Shown in pieces: positions 27,401 to 35,769 of a stretch of 64,000 bases of DNA. The first letter of the stretch is position 1, and each line of letters starts with the position of its first letter. The position numbers and the translations under genes are program-made. This DNA is from Pholis gunnellus (Eukaryota; Chordata; Actinopteri; Perciformes; Pholidae), in assembly GCA_910591455.2 (NCBI GenBank), contig OU342819.1, positions 10,838,906-10,902,905 on the forward strand. The letters run 5' to 3'. Below the pieces are notes generated by a model. That model was not told the DNA's origin, did no database searches, and saw only the letters and a program-made list of their open reading frames with translations.

Positions 27401-28098
27401 AATTGTATTAAGCATAGTTGCAGCAGAGCTTGTTGGAATATCCTACCTGTGTTATAGTCCTGTTCCCTCTTTCTGCTGGTCAGGTGGAAGCTGCCAGCGG
27501 TGCTCAGGGCACGGTATGTCACCGTTACTGCATATCTTTAAAGGCACATAACACTGTGTGGTGAACTGTACGGGTATTCCAATAGACTTGTTTTAGATGA
27601 ACGGCACCTTATGTCGTGACCGTTTTGTGTGAATGGGAGATCTGCGGCATACTTAAAACGCCTCGGGGAAGGTTAAAGAGAAATAATCAGTTAATGCTTA
27701 CAACGGAGTCTCACATTTTCTAATCCAAGCCAACTGAAGGAGAGTGAGAGTAAATGATTGGTGAGGAACTTCCCTGAGCTTTGACTTTGGATGCTCTGCT
27801 ATAGAGTTCAGACGTTCAATAGATGGATGCATATGTTGAATAGGCTCCCAGCTATGTCACAAATCTCCTGGCGACCGCAGCATGCACCGTGATGGGGGTC
27901 CACATGCAAATTGGAAGCGTTGAAATGCTTATAAAACCGTCATAGTAAAGTAAAATGAAAATTCTCCACGTTGAGCTGGATGACTTCAAATTCTAGACGA
28001 CCGATTTTTAAATAATTGAAGAAAGTAATTTGATTGCAAAAAGCTGTGGACCACCAACATGACTGGTGTGTGTGTGTATATGTATGTATGTATGTGTG

Positions 28099-28142
<44 letters not shown>

Positions 28143-30136
28143 TCACCAGCATGCTCTGTATTTTCTGTTCATTGTCAGTGTCCTGTCAGTGGAAGCTTCA
28201 TCTGTGGTTCACAGAGAACATAGAAGATCAGTGTTGTCACCATCTCATCGCATACTTGGTCTTTTGGTTAAGTGGTGTGCAACGGGTGTCTCATTGGCAG
28301 CAGATGCCATCACTTCTCGCACCGTTTTCTAAATCTGCATATGTACGGTTAGTTTGCTGATTTGATTATGTGTGTTTTTTCTTCCAGGAGGAGTTCCGCT
28401 ACCCAGCGGAGTGTCTGGCTCTGACGGTGGAGGAGGTGATGCACATCAGACAGGTTCTGGTCAAGGCAGAGCTGGAGAAGTTTCAGCAGTACAAAGAAAT
28501 CTACAATGCCCTCAAGAAAGGAAAGGTAGACGCCACATGTAGGATTTACATCGTCGGAGCAATCATTTTCCTCAGTCATTTGAAGAAAACGGATTCCATG
28601 TACCGTCTTCAACTCACCTCATACTTTCCTCTCTAGGTGTGCTTTTCATGTCGGACAAAGAGGTTCTCTCTCTTTACCTGGTCCTACACCTGCCAGTTCT
28701 GCAAAAGGTAAACTGAATCACTAACCACTCAACTTACAGGGGAACTCCAAGTCTGTTTACACGCATTGGGGAGTACTACTTACCTTGCACGGCTGCTGGT
28801 TTCTTGCGATGTCGTCGTGTGAATCGCGGTATCAAAATCACACAAAAATGAATCTTGTTGGGCTTCAAGTAAAGTGTTTAGTGTCCGGCAGGCCAGAGCA
28901 CGGACCAATCAGCTTCCTGTGCTACTGGCAGCTACTGGCAGCTAGGGGCTTGGCTTAGGTTTGTGCGAGATGACACAGAGAGGCAACTGTTTAAGACAAC
29001 AATGGCGGCTCCTAAAGAGGTCAGCATAGATGCTGCAATAGTTGTATCTGAACTGGAGAGTATTTCTTCATTTAAAGAAGCTCAAAGGACGGCACTTAAG
29101 GCTTTTCTCCAGGAAAAATGTTTTTGCTCTTCTTTCGACTGGCTTTGGTAAGAGTTTGATTGACAGATGGCTCTTCCAATCACCTGCCAAGTATTTTTTG
29201 GAAGTGCCTGCTCTTTTCCAATGACGACTTCTCAGATGGTTTTGTGTAACAAACCATCCGGCGGGTCAGGACAGAGTACGACTGTGGATGTGAACATATC
29301 AAACCTTTTGTGGCTCCTGAGGGAAGTTTGGAAATGAATACAATTTGGGGATGTGGAGTCAAAGAATTGAGGTTACCAGACCTCTTTAGCCTGCTTCTCA
29401 TCTCTGCGTTAGGCATGTTATAAGGATAGCTTCTGTTCATGTTCAACATAATAGCAATTTTTTTGTCTTTGTCTCCAGGCCTGTGTGTTCCCAGTGCTCT
29501 AAAAAGGTAGGCGGCTGTTGATTTTAAATTAAACCTACATTACAATTTCCTCCCCCTCCATAAACGTCATTAAAAAAAAACATTTTGTTAATCTTTTTTT
29601 ACCTCAGATGCGGCTGCCATCCAAGCCCTACTCGATCCTGCCCATTTTTTCTTTGGGCCCCGGTACTGCGGCTAAAGAAGAGGCAAGTGGAGCGTCTGCC
29701 TCTGCTGTGCCAGAAAGGCACCCATTTGGGTCTGGACACAGCCGAAACAGCCTACGCAGAAGTGCTTACAAGTATGTTACTGTAGAACTCCCGTGTCTTT
29801 TTTTTTTATATACTGAGGAAATGTCATGCTTTGTCAGAGTAGCTATTATTTCTTTCTGTCCTCAGGTTGTCGAAGCAAAGCGGCAGTAGTACCAGCAAAG
29901 ATGGGCAGTCGCAGGACGAGCCTGAGCTGCCCAAGGAGCTTACTGAGGACTGGGTCACCATGGAGATCTGTATAGACTGCAAAAAGTTCATCACGGAGAT
30001 CATCACCTCCAGCAAGCGCAGCCTGTGCACGGCCACCAAACGCGCCCGGCTCAATCGCAAAACCCAATCGTTCTACATGTCGTCGTCGAACTCGGACAAC
30101 TTCAGGCCCTCTGAGCGCACCATCAATGAGGTGTAG
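6106..30136 (+). CDS. spire1: Spire-family actin nucleation factor, spire1-like (18 coding exons)
   Basis: Exons: 6106-6463, 10018-10049, 17695-17976, 19864-19989, 21837-21911, 22023-22187, 22398-22484, 23185-23314, 24099-24140, 25006-25053, 25320-25477, 25688-25769, 25896-26038, 28388-28525, 28637-28707, 29479-29506, 29608-29771, 29866-30136. They sum to 2397 coding bases, 799 residues, with every phase agreeing; human SPIRE1 has 756. Domains in order: KIND (about 44-230), four WH2 repeats (about 240-410), myosin V tail-binding motif (482-501), Spir-box (577-622), modified FYVE finger (from 623). Spire proteins nucleate actin with formins (FMN) through KIND, bind actin through WH2, and sit on Rab11/myosin V vesicles. 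Similarity to SPIRE1 is high throughout, including the C-terminal KTQSFYMSS and SERT motifs, but a paralogue name (1a, 1b or another ohnologue) cannot be decided here. Introns 1 and 2 are the largest, 3.6 and 7.6 kb. Confidence 0.95.
7084..7300 (+). repeat. interspersed repeat copy 1 (spire intron 1)
   Basis: GGTGAAACGATTAATAGATG, followed by CCAGCTTCTCAAATG and a T-rich stretch, has the structure of a fish repeat I recall (ACGATTAATCGATT ... CAGCTTCTTAAATGTGA). A second, diverged copy lies at 45974-46165. The ends are not defined. Confidence 0.5.
10018..10049 (+). CDS. spire1: spire exon 2: 32-nt micro-exon
   Basis: The exon lies between TTACAG and GTGAGT splice sites. With the one base left from exon 1 it reads [11 protein letters not shown] and restores phase 0 so that exon 3 opens with VIDSLGI, exactly where mammalian SPIRE1 has KLGYSQCMETE before VIESLGI. 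Without it the KIND frame cannot be joined. It is too short for an ORF scan. Confidence 0.88.
17360..17405 (+). repeat. retroposon-tail-like fragment (spire intron 2)
   Basis: ATTTTATTTGTATAGCACCT resembles the 3' tail shared by fish L2-type LINEs and SINEs. A similar piece, TTGTATTTATATAGCCCAAT, lies at 19772-19791. Short, so uncertain. Confidence 0.35.
17695..17976 (+). CDS. spire1: spire exon 3: core of KIND domain
   Basis: Residues 131-224. The opening [20 protein letters not shown] and [10 protein letters not shown] are nearly identical to SPIRE1 and form the formin-binding KIND core. The DEGYEA motif follows, then a long Glu-rich tract (about 20 acidic residues between 190 and 210) that is longer than in the human protein, and the exon ends [10 protein letters not shown]. 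Confidence 0.95.
18890..19505 (+). repeat. about 600-bp interspersed repeat (spire intron 3)
   Basis: Markers of a widespread percomorph repeat occur in order: GAAATATTTCAAAAATTGTC and CGATGGATTCC (about 19067-19094), CCTCAGGATGAATTGTAATA (19220), ATCTAGTGCAATCATCAGG (19264), GTTAGCATGCTGACTTTAGC (19420) and GCAGACTCTTAGTCTT (19485). Recognition is from memory; boundaries are approximate. Confidence 0.6.
19864..23314 (+). CDS. spire1: spire exons 4-8: four WH2 actin-binding repeats
   Basis: Exon 4 (19864-19989) ends the KIND region and carries WH2-A around [15 protein letters not shown]. Exon 5 (21837-21911) is a Glu/Asp-rich linker ending LQNADW. Exon 6 (22023-22187) has WH2-B ([19 protein letters not shown]) and the start of WH2-C ([20 protein letters not shown]). 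Exon 7 (22398-22484) is the conserved linker [20 protein letters not shown]. Exon 8 (23185-23314) has WH2-D ([19 protein letters not shown]). The repeats bind G-actin in series; this cluster is the most conserved part of the gene. Intron 7, between exons 7 and 8, contains a hAT element. Confidence 0.94.
22809..23114 (+). mobile_element. non-autonomous hAT-type element in spire intron 7
   Basis: The 306-bp insert is flanked by the exact 8-bp direct repeat ACTTAATG (22801-22808 and 23115-23122), the target-duplication size of hAT transposons. Its ends are degenerate inverted repeats: left TAGTGTATGTCAAA, right the complement of CGGTGGTTCTCAAA. The GGGGTACCCCAAGGGGTAC start is typical of a widespread fish hAT MITE. 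Inside is a perfect 13-bp palindrome (22848-22860 with 22867-22879). No transposase is encoded. Confidence 0.85.
24099..26038 (+). CDS. spire1: spire exons 9-13: linker with myosin V-binding motif
   Basis: Exons 24099-24140, 25006-25053, 25320-25477, 25688-25769 and 25896-26038. Exon 9 gives [11 protein letters not shown], as in SPIRE1. Exon 11 ends with [20 protein letters not shown] (residues 482-501), matching the motif that binds the myosin V globular tail. Exon 12 is a Ser/Thr-rich acidic spacer. Exon 13 has [13 protein letters not shown] and [12 protein letters not shown], again close to SPIRE1. Exons 9 and 10 are short (42 and 48 nt) and multiples of three, so each could be skipped without a frame change. 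Confidence 0.92.
26573..26760 (+). CDS. spire1: candidate alternative spire exon encoding a hydrophobic tail anchor
   Basis: Between exons 13 and 14, after acceptor TTTGCAG, an open frame in the same phase (0) as the end of exon 13 runs for 62 codons. It opens [18 protein letters not shown], contains [12 protein letters not shown], then a roughly 20-residue hydrophobic stretch ([16 protein letters not shown]) and a basic end ([13 protein letters not shown]). The frame stops at TAA 26762-26764, which overlaps a good donor, GAG|GTAATC. Mammalian Spire1C has a mitochondria-anchoring alternative exon at this place in the protein. Using the donor at 26761 would leave 188 nt, not a multiple of three, so it either ends the protein or shifts the frame; ATTAAA at 26814-26819 could serve as a poly(A) signal. 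Coding status is inferred from frame, splice site and hydrophobicity. Confidence 0.6.
27040..27063 (+). CDS. spire1: candidate spire cassette micro-exon A (24 nt)
   Basis: CTGCAG acceptor, then eight codons in phase 0 (LMADPSAK), then AAG|GTAACC donor. It lies between exon 13 (ends in phase 0) and exon 14 (starts in phase 0), so inclusion would keep the frame. Not verified by transcript. Confidence 0.5.
27106..27330 (+). repeat. interspersed repeat (spire intron 13)
   Basis: GAGATATCTCAGGAACGCCT, GGAGGGAAATTCTTCAAATT, TGGCACAAACGTCCAGTTGG and GGTGAACTGATTTTATTTTG appear in the order known from a very common fish repeat. It lies 43 bp after micro-exon A. Confidence 0.6.
27484..27513 (+). CDS. 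spire1: candidate spire cassette micro-exon B (30 nt)
   Basis: GGTCAG acceptor after a pyrimidine-rich CCTCTTTCTGCT stretch, ten codons in phase 0 ([10 protein letters not shown]), then ACG|GTATGT donor. Like micro-exon A it sits in intron 13 and keeps the frame. Its splice sites are the better of the two. Confidence 0.55.
28067..28143 (+). repeat. compound TG/TATG/TA microsatellite (spire intron 13)
   Basis: (TG)n grades into (ATGT)n, then (TA)n, then (CA)n, ending about 245 bp before the Spir-box exon. Confidence 0.95.
28388..28525 (+). CDS. spire1: spire exon 14: Spir-box
   Basis: Residues 577-622. [20 protein letters not shown] and [20 protein letters not shown] are almost identical to SPIRE1. 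The Spir-box resembles the Rab-binding region of rabphilin-like proteins and lies directly before the zinc finger, with which it directs Spire to Rab11 vesicle membranes. Confidence 0.95.
28637..30136 (+). CDS. spire1: spire exons 15-18: modified FYVE zinc finger and C-terminus
   Basis: Exons 28637-28707, 29479-29506, 29608-29771 and 29866-30136. Four CxxC pairs are visible: CFSC, CQFC, CSQC and CIDC, giving the eight zinc ligands of the modified FYVE domain. Between the third and fourth pairs is a long Ser-rich loop with [18 protein letters not shown], as in SPIRE1. The C-terminus reads [16 protein letters not shown] and ends PSERTINEV. The basic FYVE consensus for PI3P is absent, as in other Spire proteins, which bind negatively charged membranes without that specificity. 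Confidence 0.95.
28736..29224 (+). mobile_element. interspersed repeat with a broken helicase N-terminus (spire intron 15)
   Basis: The insert opens GGGGAACTCCAAGTCTG, a start I recall from a family common in percomorph fish. At 29000 it has an open frame starting [15 protein letters not shown] and [19 protein letters not shown], then in another frame [15 protein letters not shown], which is a Walker A motif of the DEAD/RecQ type (usually PTGFGKS). The frame change at about 29118 and the abrupt end after the Walker motif show it is a truncated non-autonomous relic. It was counted as repeat, not gene. Exact ends are not resolved. Confidence 0.6.
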
Positions 30137-31700
30137 GAGGAGGGACTGCCCTTTGCACTTTTCTCGTTCAATGAAAAAAACAAACCCTTCAATGAAGCAA
30201 ATCCATCCTACCCCAAAGTTAATGAAGGTTCTTATACCTTACCCTGTCTCAGGAAAAGTTGGCAGGCTATGATTGGTCATGACTGGTCAGGACTGTATGG
30301 TAGCTGCCAGATAACAAAGGAGAGCCATGTTTCTATAAAAACAAATCAGTGAAATCAATGAATTGCTGATGTTGCAATTGTGATCCAGGTAAGAGAATGT
30401 ATATTTGACATTAAAGCGGGATCCAGGGATCCAGAAAGCCAAAAGCTGCAGTGATAATATGTAATCTTAGGCCCCTTGCTAACCTTGGCTTTGAATATAG
30501 TTTCCAGTTCCTGTTTACTTCTAGCACTCAGGATTAGCAACAGATTGTCTTTTGACAGAAATGCACTGTAGATCTTCCTGTCAGGTCTGTTGGGGTAAAC
30601 CTCCATCTCTCCCCTGCCCTCCTCTTTTATTCTTCCAGCAACAATGATGCCAAATGTAACATCATTCATTTTATAGCCAGTTTAATGTATATTTACTGTT
30701 TTCTCGTGTTGTAGGGATGACACGTTGGGGTGAGAATAGTCCTATTATTTTTCTGGGGGGGGGGGGGGGGGGGGGTTAGCTAGTAGTTTTAATGTAAATT
30801 AAATTCTGTGCCTGGTGCCAAAATGTAATTGCTTTCTTCGAATGCCTTTTGTAGTTATGGACCTATTGTACATATGTGTTACAAACTCATTGGGGGACAT
30901 TTTTAGGGTAATTCAAGGTTTCATTTCTTGCCCTTTCCATGTTCAAGCTGGGCCACAGAAGCACAGAAATCTAGGGTTATGAATGTGTAAATGTTGTAAA
31001 TCTTAATTGTTCCAAATTTAATATAAAGTAGAAGTATCATTTTCCAGTTTTAAGATTTCTGCCTCTGGAGTTTCTTCATTTGAAATTCTTCTCTGAAAAC
31101 TTTATTATTATGTTTGTCAATGTAATAAGATTTTATTTCTATTATATAGTTTATAAACTCAGTGTTAAAATGCTCTCCTAGATCACAAATCGCACTTTTA
31201 TTGGACCAATTTATTGTTCATATTTTTTTTTTCTTTTGTGTAATTAATAATAATAATTAAAATCTTTATTTTTCACCTCTTGGAGGGCGAGAGTCCATGG
31301 TGCCATTTCCCAGAGTTCTTCATGAATGAAAATATGTGTGAATGGCTGAAGGCTGTTTGTGAGATGGACTAATGGCTCAAACAAAACACTCCATTTAATT
31401 GAATGTAGGCAAGTTTATAACTGTCATTGAATATGCTTTATGAACGTGTTATCCCTTTCAAGAAACTTTTACTCTCACACACACGCACACATTCGCTCAT
31501 ATAGTATGTTTTGTGACAGTAGTTATCAAATCAACACAAAGCCTAACCAGCCTGTTCAATAACGATGCCATGTTCAGTAAAACCGTACATCTGACCAGTT
31601 TTATTTTAGACCTCTGTTAGGAATGTATGCATGCTGTACTGTGATGTGTTTGTTTTTTTTCAAAGAAATTATAATAAAACCATCATGATTCTTACTTTGG
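30137..31700 (+). other. spire1: spire 3' UTR
   Basis: Non-coding, AT-rich sequence follows the TAG at 30134-30136. It includes a run of 21 G at 30755-30775 and ends near a clean AATAAA at 31673-31678 just before composition changes. Mammalian SPIRE1 also has a long 3' UTR. The end is inferred from the signal only. Confidence 0.6.
30755..30775 (+). repeat. poly-G tract (21 G) in spire 3' UTR
   Basis: Uninterrupted G run on the sense strand, so present in the mature mRNA if the 3' UTR is as inferred. Confidence 0.9.
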
Positions 31701-34700
31701 CTTAATGATCCTTTTAACAGAATTTCAAACCTGGTGTGAAATGTACTTTCACAAATGTGCAGTGTTGTGTTCGACAGCAGAGGGCGATACAGCTACACAA
31801 GGACATCTGTCTGTTACACTTCACGTAAGGTCTTGGGGACACCAGGTGGTGGGTGGTTTGTATTGCAGGCAGTTTATGTTTCTTCCATATTCAGAATTGA
31901 TGCATCAGATTATGCTGATTGAGTGTTGATATACAAAAACCGTCTTTGAAATAGTTGTCGTTTTAGAAACACTTTACATGAGCAACCTGGAGACCTTTAC
32001 TTGAAAGTTGCACGACTGCAACTTAATCAAATAATTGTTTTTCTTTAATTCTTTTAGATTTCTTTCAATTAGTATTAATTAAAAATAATCCTTAATGTTA
32101 AATAAAATGTAATATTTTTGCTTATTTTCCCTAACATGCTGTATGTTTTATCTAGCTTTGTAGCAGTGGTGTAAGGTAGTTAAAATGGGATTGGATAAAG
32201 TAAGTAGTTAAGCACACACACACACGCACACTGTTAATCGTATATTTATTTTACCAACAATGTGTTGGATTTTACAGTTGAATGAGTTACTTGGACGATT
32301 GTATTGTGAATGCTCTCTACGGGCCTCAGAGTAGCCTCGCTGCCTGCACTGTTTATATTTACACACCTGCTTTAGCTGAGAATTAAGTACTTATTCAATT
32401 CATTTAATTTTAAGAGTGATGGAAGTTCAAGTGTATATTTAAAGACTTTTGCATTATTGCATTAACAATACGCCTTTTAGTTGTAGCTTGCGCCTAAGTT
32501 TCAAATCAAAGTCATATTATATCTGAATAGTTATCTGGTCTGACGAGGACTTTTGCGAAATCGTAATCCCGATGTCCATCACATTAACACAGAGAGGTAA
32601 AGTTACAGATTGGGATTAGGCCTCCCACATGACACAGCAGGGAAACACCTCAATTAGTAGAACTACTTGTGGTTTCTTTCAAAGAAGAAAATAAACATAT
32701 CTTTTTTTATAGTTGAGATCTAAGAACTAAAGGGTCTTGGAAAATGTGTTAAAAAAGGGAAATAGGATATTACTGATTGATTTCAGGTTGTAATTGACAA
32801 GACTTTTCTTCACCCTCTGGCTACACCTCGGATGAGACCTGGTGGATATTCAGAAAAAGGTAAAAAGAAAGTGCATGTAAATACAGAATATCATGGGTGC
32901 TTGTTAAAAATAACCCACATGGTGAAAGTAGGGTAAGGTTTAGGATTTATGCTGGTGGATATTGATGGCAGCATGCATGCTGCTCCTACATATGCATATA
33001 GTTCTTCTGACCACAATTGTCCTCTGTGTATGCGCACACACACACACAGAATGGGCTTGAAATGAAATGCTATCCCTTGATGGGTTAGTAACAGACACTT
33101 AAAATAACCTGCCTGAAGGGTGACCCTCACATACTGGTTTCTAAGGAAAGACAGCAAGCAAACACACAGTCAATAAACAGTCTGTATAGGCTGTGTATTT
33201 AGCAGCAGCTCAATAAAAACTTTCACAGGGTGTTCTGAAATGCTGCTCTGGATAACTGAGTGAAGCGACATCCAACTCAGTTTCTTTTAAACTTGAAGGT
33301 TTTAGGTTGTTTGAGTTTAGACATTCTGCTGGGTGTTGTGTATCATTCTGCACAGTTTGTGTGTCTTGATAATAATTTGGTTAGGCATCCGATATTGAAT
33401 CCACACACAGACACGCACAGAGAAGGTTATTGGGAGGCATTCAGAGTGGCCAGGCTAACAAGGAGCCGTTTAACGCCATGACAGTCTGGGCTTGCTAATG
33501 TGGAGTTTGCCGATGTTCCCTTTTGGTCGCTGCTCCTGGACAAGTTTCGATGTTTCCCCACTAATGGGCAGGGATTAAAATATAAGAGTGAAATCTGATC
33601 CTGCAACTCTTTCCCTGAGGTCGGCTTCACCGGAGGGTTGCATACAAGTTGGCCATACCATGCAAACAGTGAACCTCTCAGGGGGGGAACTGGTAACTCA
33701 ATATTTAGCCTACATGTTGAGCTCCTCCTGACACTCTTTACGACGAGGCATGAAGGGTCAAGAGGTTGACACATGTCCATCATAATGTAATAAAAAGCTG
33801 TGTATTTGTTTCAGGCCAGCTAAACCGTTTAAACGTTCTATCAGATTACACCAAAGTTAAATATAATGCAGTATATTCGTTAAAGTGGTAATAAACGATG
33901 AATGGAGAAGAAATGTGTCACCTGATAGCCAGCGAACATGTTTCTGTGTCCGCGTCAACAATGTTCCCTTGAGTATGAGGGCAACATGACTCAGCCAGTC
34001 CGCAGACAGATGGAGAACCATTTAAACCTAAGTTCAACCAAAGACAGTTCAGTAAAACAACAACGACATTTGAACCACTGTCCAAAAACAGATTCATTAT
34101 TTGTTCTCCAGTGCAGAGAAAATCAAAGCAATAAAGTAGAAATTGCATGTGCATGTATCACCACACACATATGCATAAATAACAGTGTTCCTTTATAAAT
34201 GAACAGGGAAATCAATATCCAAAGTATACAGCACAGGAGGAAATAAAACATGTTTAAGAAAGAAAGGAAGTCCATTGTGCAAGCAACAGCAGCACAGTTG
34301 TTCAGTGACACTGTCTTCTCAACAGGGATGCCATGCCATGGATGATTAAATGGGGGGGGATAACAGGGCTGCCATGGCAACTGTTGCCAGGGGCGGGGGC
34401 TGGAGCACGACAGTGAATGTATGCTCCATGAGGGTCAAGAGGGTTACAAAGCCAAGACAGTAGAGGCCTGTAGAAAGGCTCCACAGTCCCATTGTCTCAC
34501 ATATTACTCCAATACATTCCAGCTTTTGTTCTCAGATGAATAGAAGGTTGATTTCAGATGTTTGTGAGAAACCACCTGCAGGTTACATGTGTACATGAGC
34601 TGGTTGTACAGGCTGCAAACCCTGAAATTCTCCCCCCACCACCCACACCATTTTCAGTATAGTTGCCCTTAGCAGGTCACTGCATCCCTGCGATGCACTT

Positions 34701-35550
34701 GCCTCAAAGGCAGCGTTGTCACATGTCCTCAAATCAACACGGCTTCCTGTGAAGCCATTTTATTCATCCAACAACTGTACATAGTGAGATTAAAGTAAAC
34801 AGCCACTGAAATACACAAACCCATGTGTTTACAGTGCCTGACTAATCTAAAACATATTTTGATTGTACTTCATATTACATACACTAGTCCCAAGTTCCAT
34901 GAGACAATACAGATCATACTCTGTTGGGGGTTGCAGGAACGACTCTTAAAGTCATGAATCAAGCCAGTTAAACTGGATTATTAAAGTTGGCCCAGAAAAT
35001 GTTGTTTTCGTAAAATTCTGCTTCTCATCGACACTTCAGCAGCCATGATAAACTAATGTACTTTGCATTGGGAGCTTTTATTCTGTCACAATTAATCGAC
35101 GCATCAGCTAGTGCACTCTGATAGAAGCCTTGGGTCAAAGAGGAATGTGTTCTATATAAAGTGCAAATTATATTAGCTGTCATTTTTAGCTTTACGTGAG
35201 AAGCAGAGCTCACACTTATAAACAAGCAGCCAGACATATTATACCCTATGTATTTAATTGTTACAGGAAAATCAACTGCAGCTGCTAGGCAGTGATATGC
35301 TGTGTATAAATGTCTGGGAAATTAAAGCATTAACACGTTTAGCTACCATCAGACGAGCGCAGCCATCTGTGGAAAGTGCTTTTTGGATTAGGTATGTGTC
35401 TGAACAGCTGTTTGTTGTTTAAGTAGGCTACGTCTGCCTCTCATCATCTCATGGGTTCTCAGTTCAGTTCGACCCCAGGTGCTTTAGTAATGACACCTCT
35501 GCTCATCAGCTGAGCTCCCCTTTGATTCACATGAAACTCAGCCTGGCCTA
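31701..35550. other. intergenic interval between spire and klhl38
   Basis: No coding exon is recognised on either strand. Contents seen: a CTCF-like motif at 31774-31786, short CA runs near 32214 and 33036, and TTTATT (AATAAA on the - strand) at several points from 34757 to 35082 that may end the klhl38 transcript. The short open frames here have no homology I recognise. Confidence 0.5.
31774..31786 (+). promoter_or_regulatory. CTCF-like motif downstream of spire
   Basis: ACAGCAGAGGGCG matches the CTCF core CCASYAGRKGGCR at 12 of 13 positions (A for the first C). It lies about 95 bp after the putative spire poly(A) signal and has the same orientation as the motif at 4200. Confidence 0.45.
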
Positions 35551-35568
35551 ACATGCTGCTCAGTTAAA

Positions 35569-35636
35569 GAACGCTTCGAGGACCAAACGTCTGTCTTGGG
35601 GTCTCAACACTTGAAGCGGTCTGAGTCCTTGGTGAC
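35569..35636 (-). pseudogene. decayed partial copy of the klhl38 last exon
   Basis: These 68 bases match 35843-35910 of the klhl38 last exon at about 56 positions by hand count, in the same orientation and 274 bp apart. On the - strand the copy reads like the parental IEDSDCFECYDPKTDVW segment but has TGA in place of the Tyr codon. It lies after the real stop, inside the likely 3' UTR. Confidence 0.8.
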
Positions 35637-35769
35637 AAGGTTTGTGAAGGAGTGCAGTCAGCTTGAAATGGTTTCCCATTTGTGTAGTTATTGGCCAATA
35701 ACTCGTGACAAAAGGGAGGTGAAGAACATGCAGCAAAGCATCTGCCCAAGTGGCTGATTGGATGGTGGG

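Noticed and set aside
28963..29151. Open frame starting in spire intron 15
   Set aside because: It belongs to the helicase-bearing mobile repeat; no splice phase joins it to spire.
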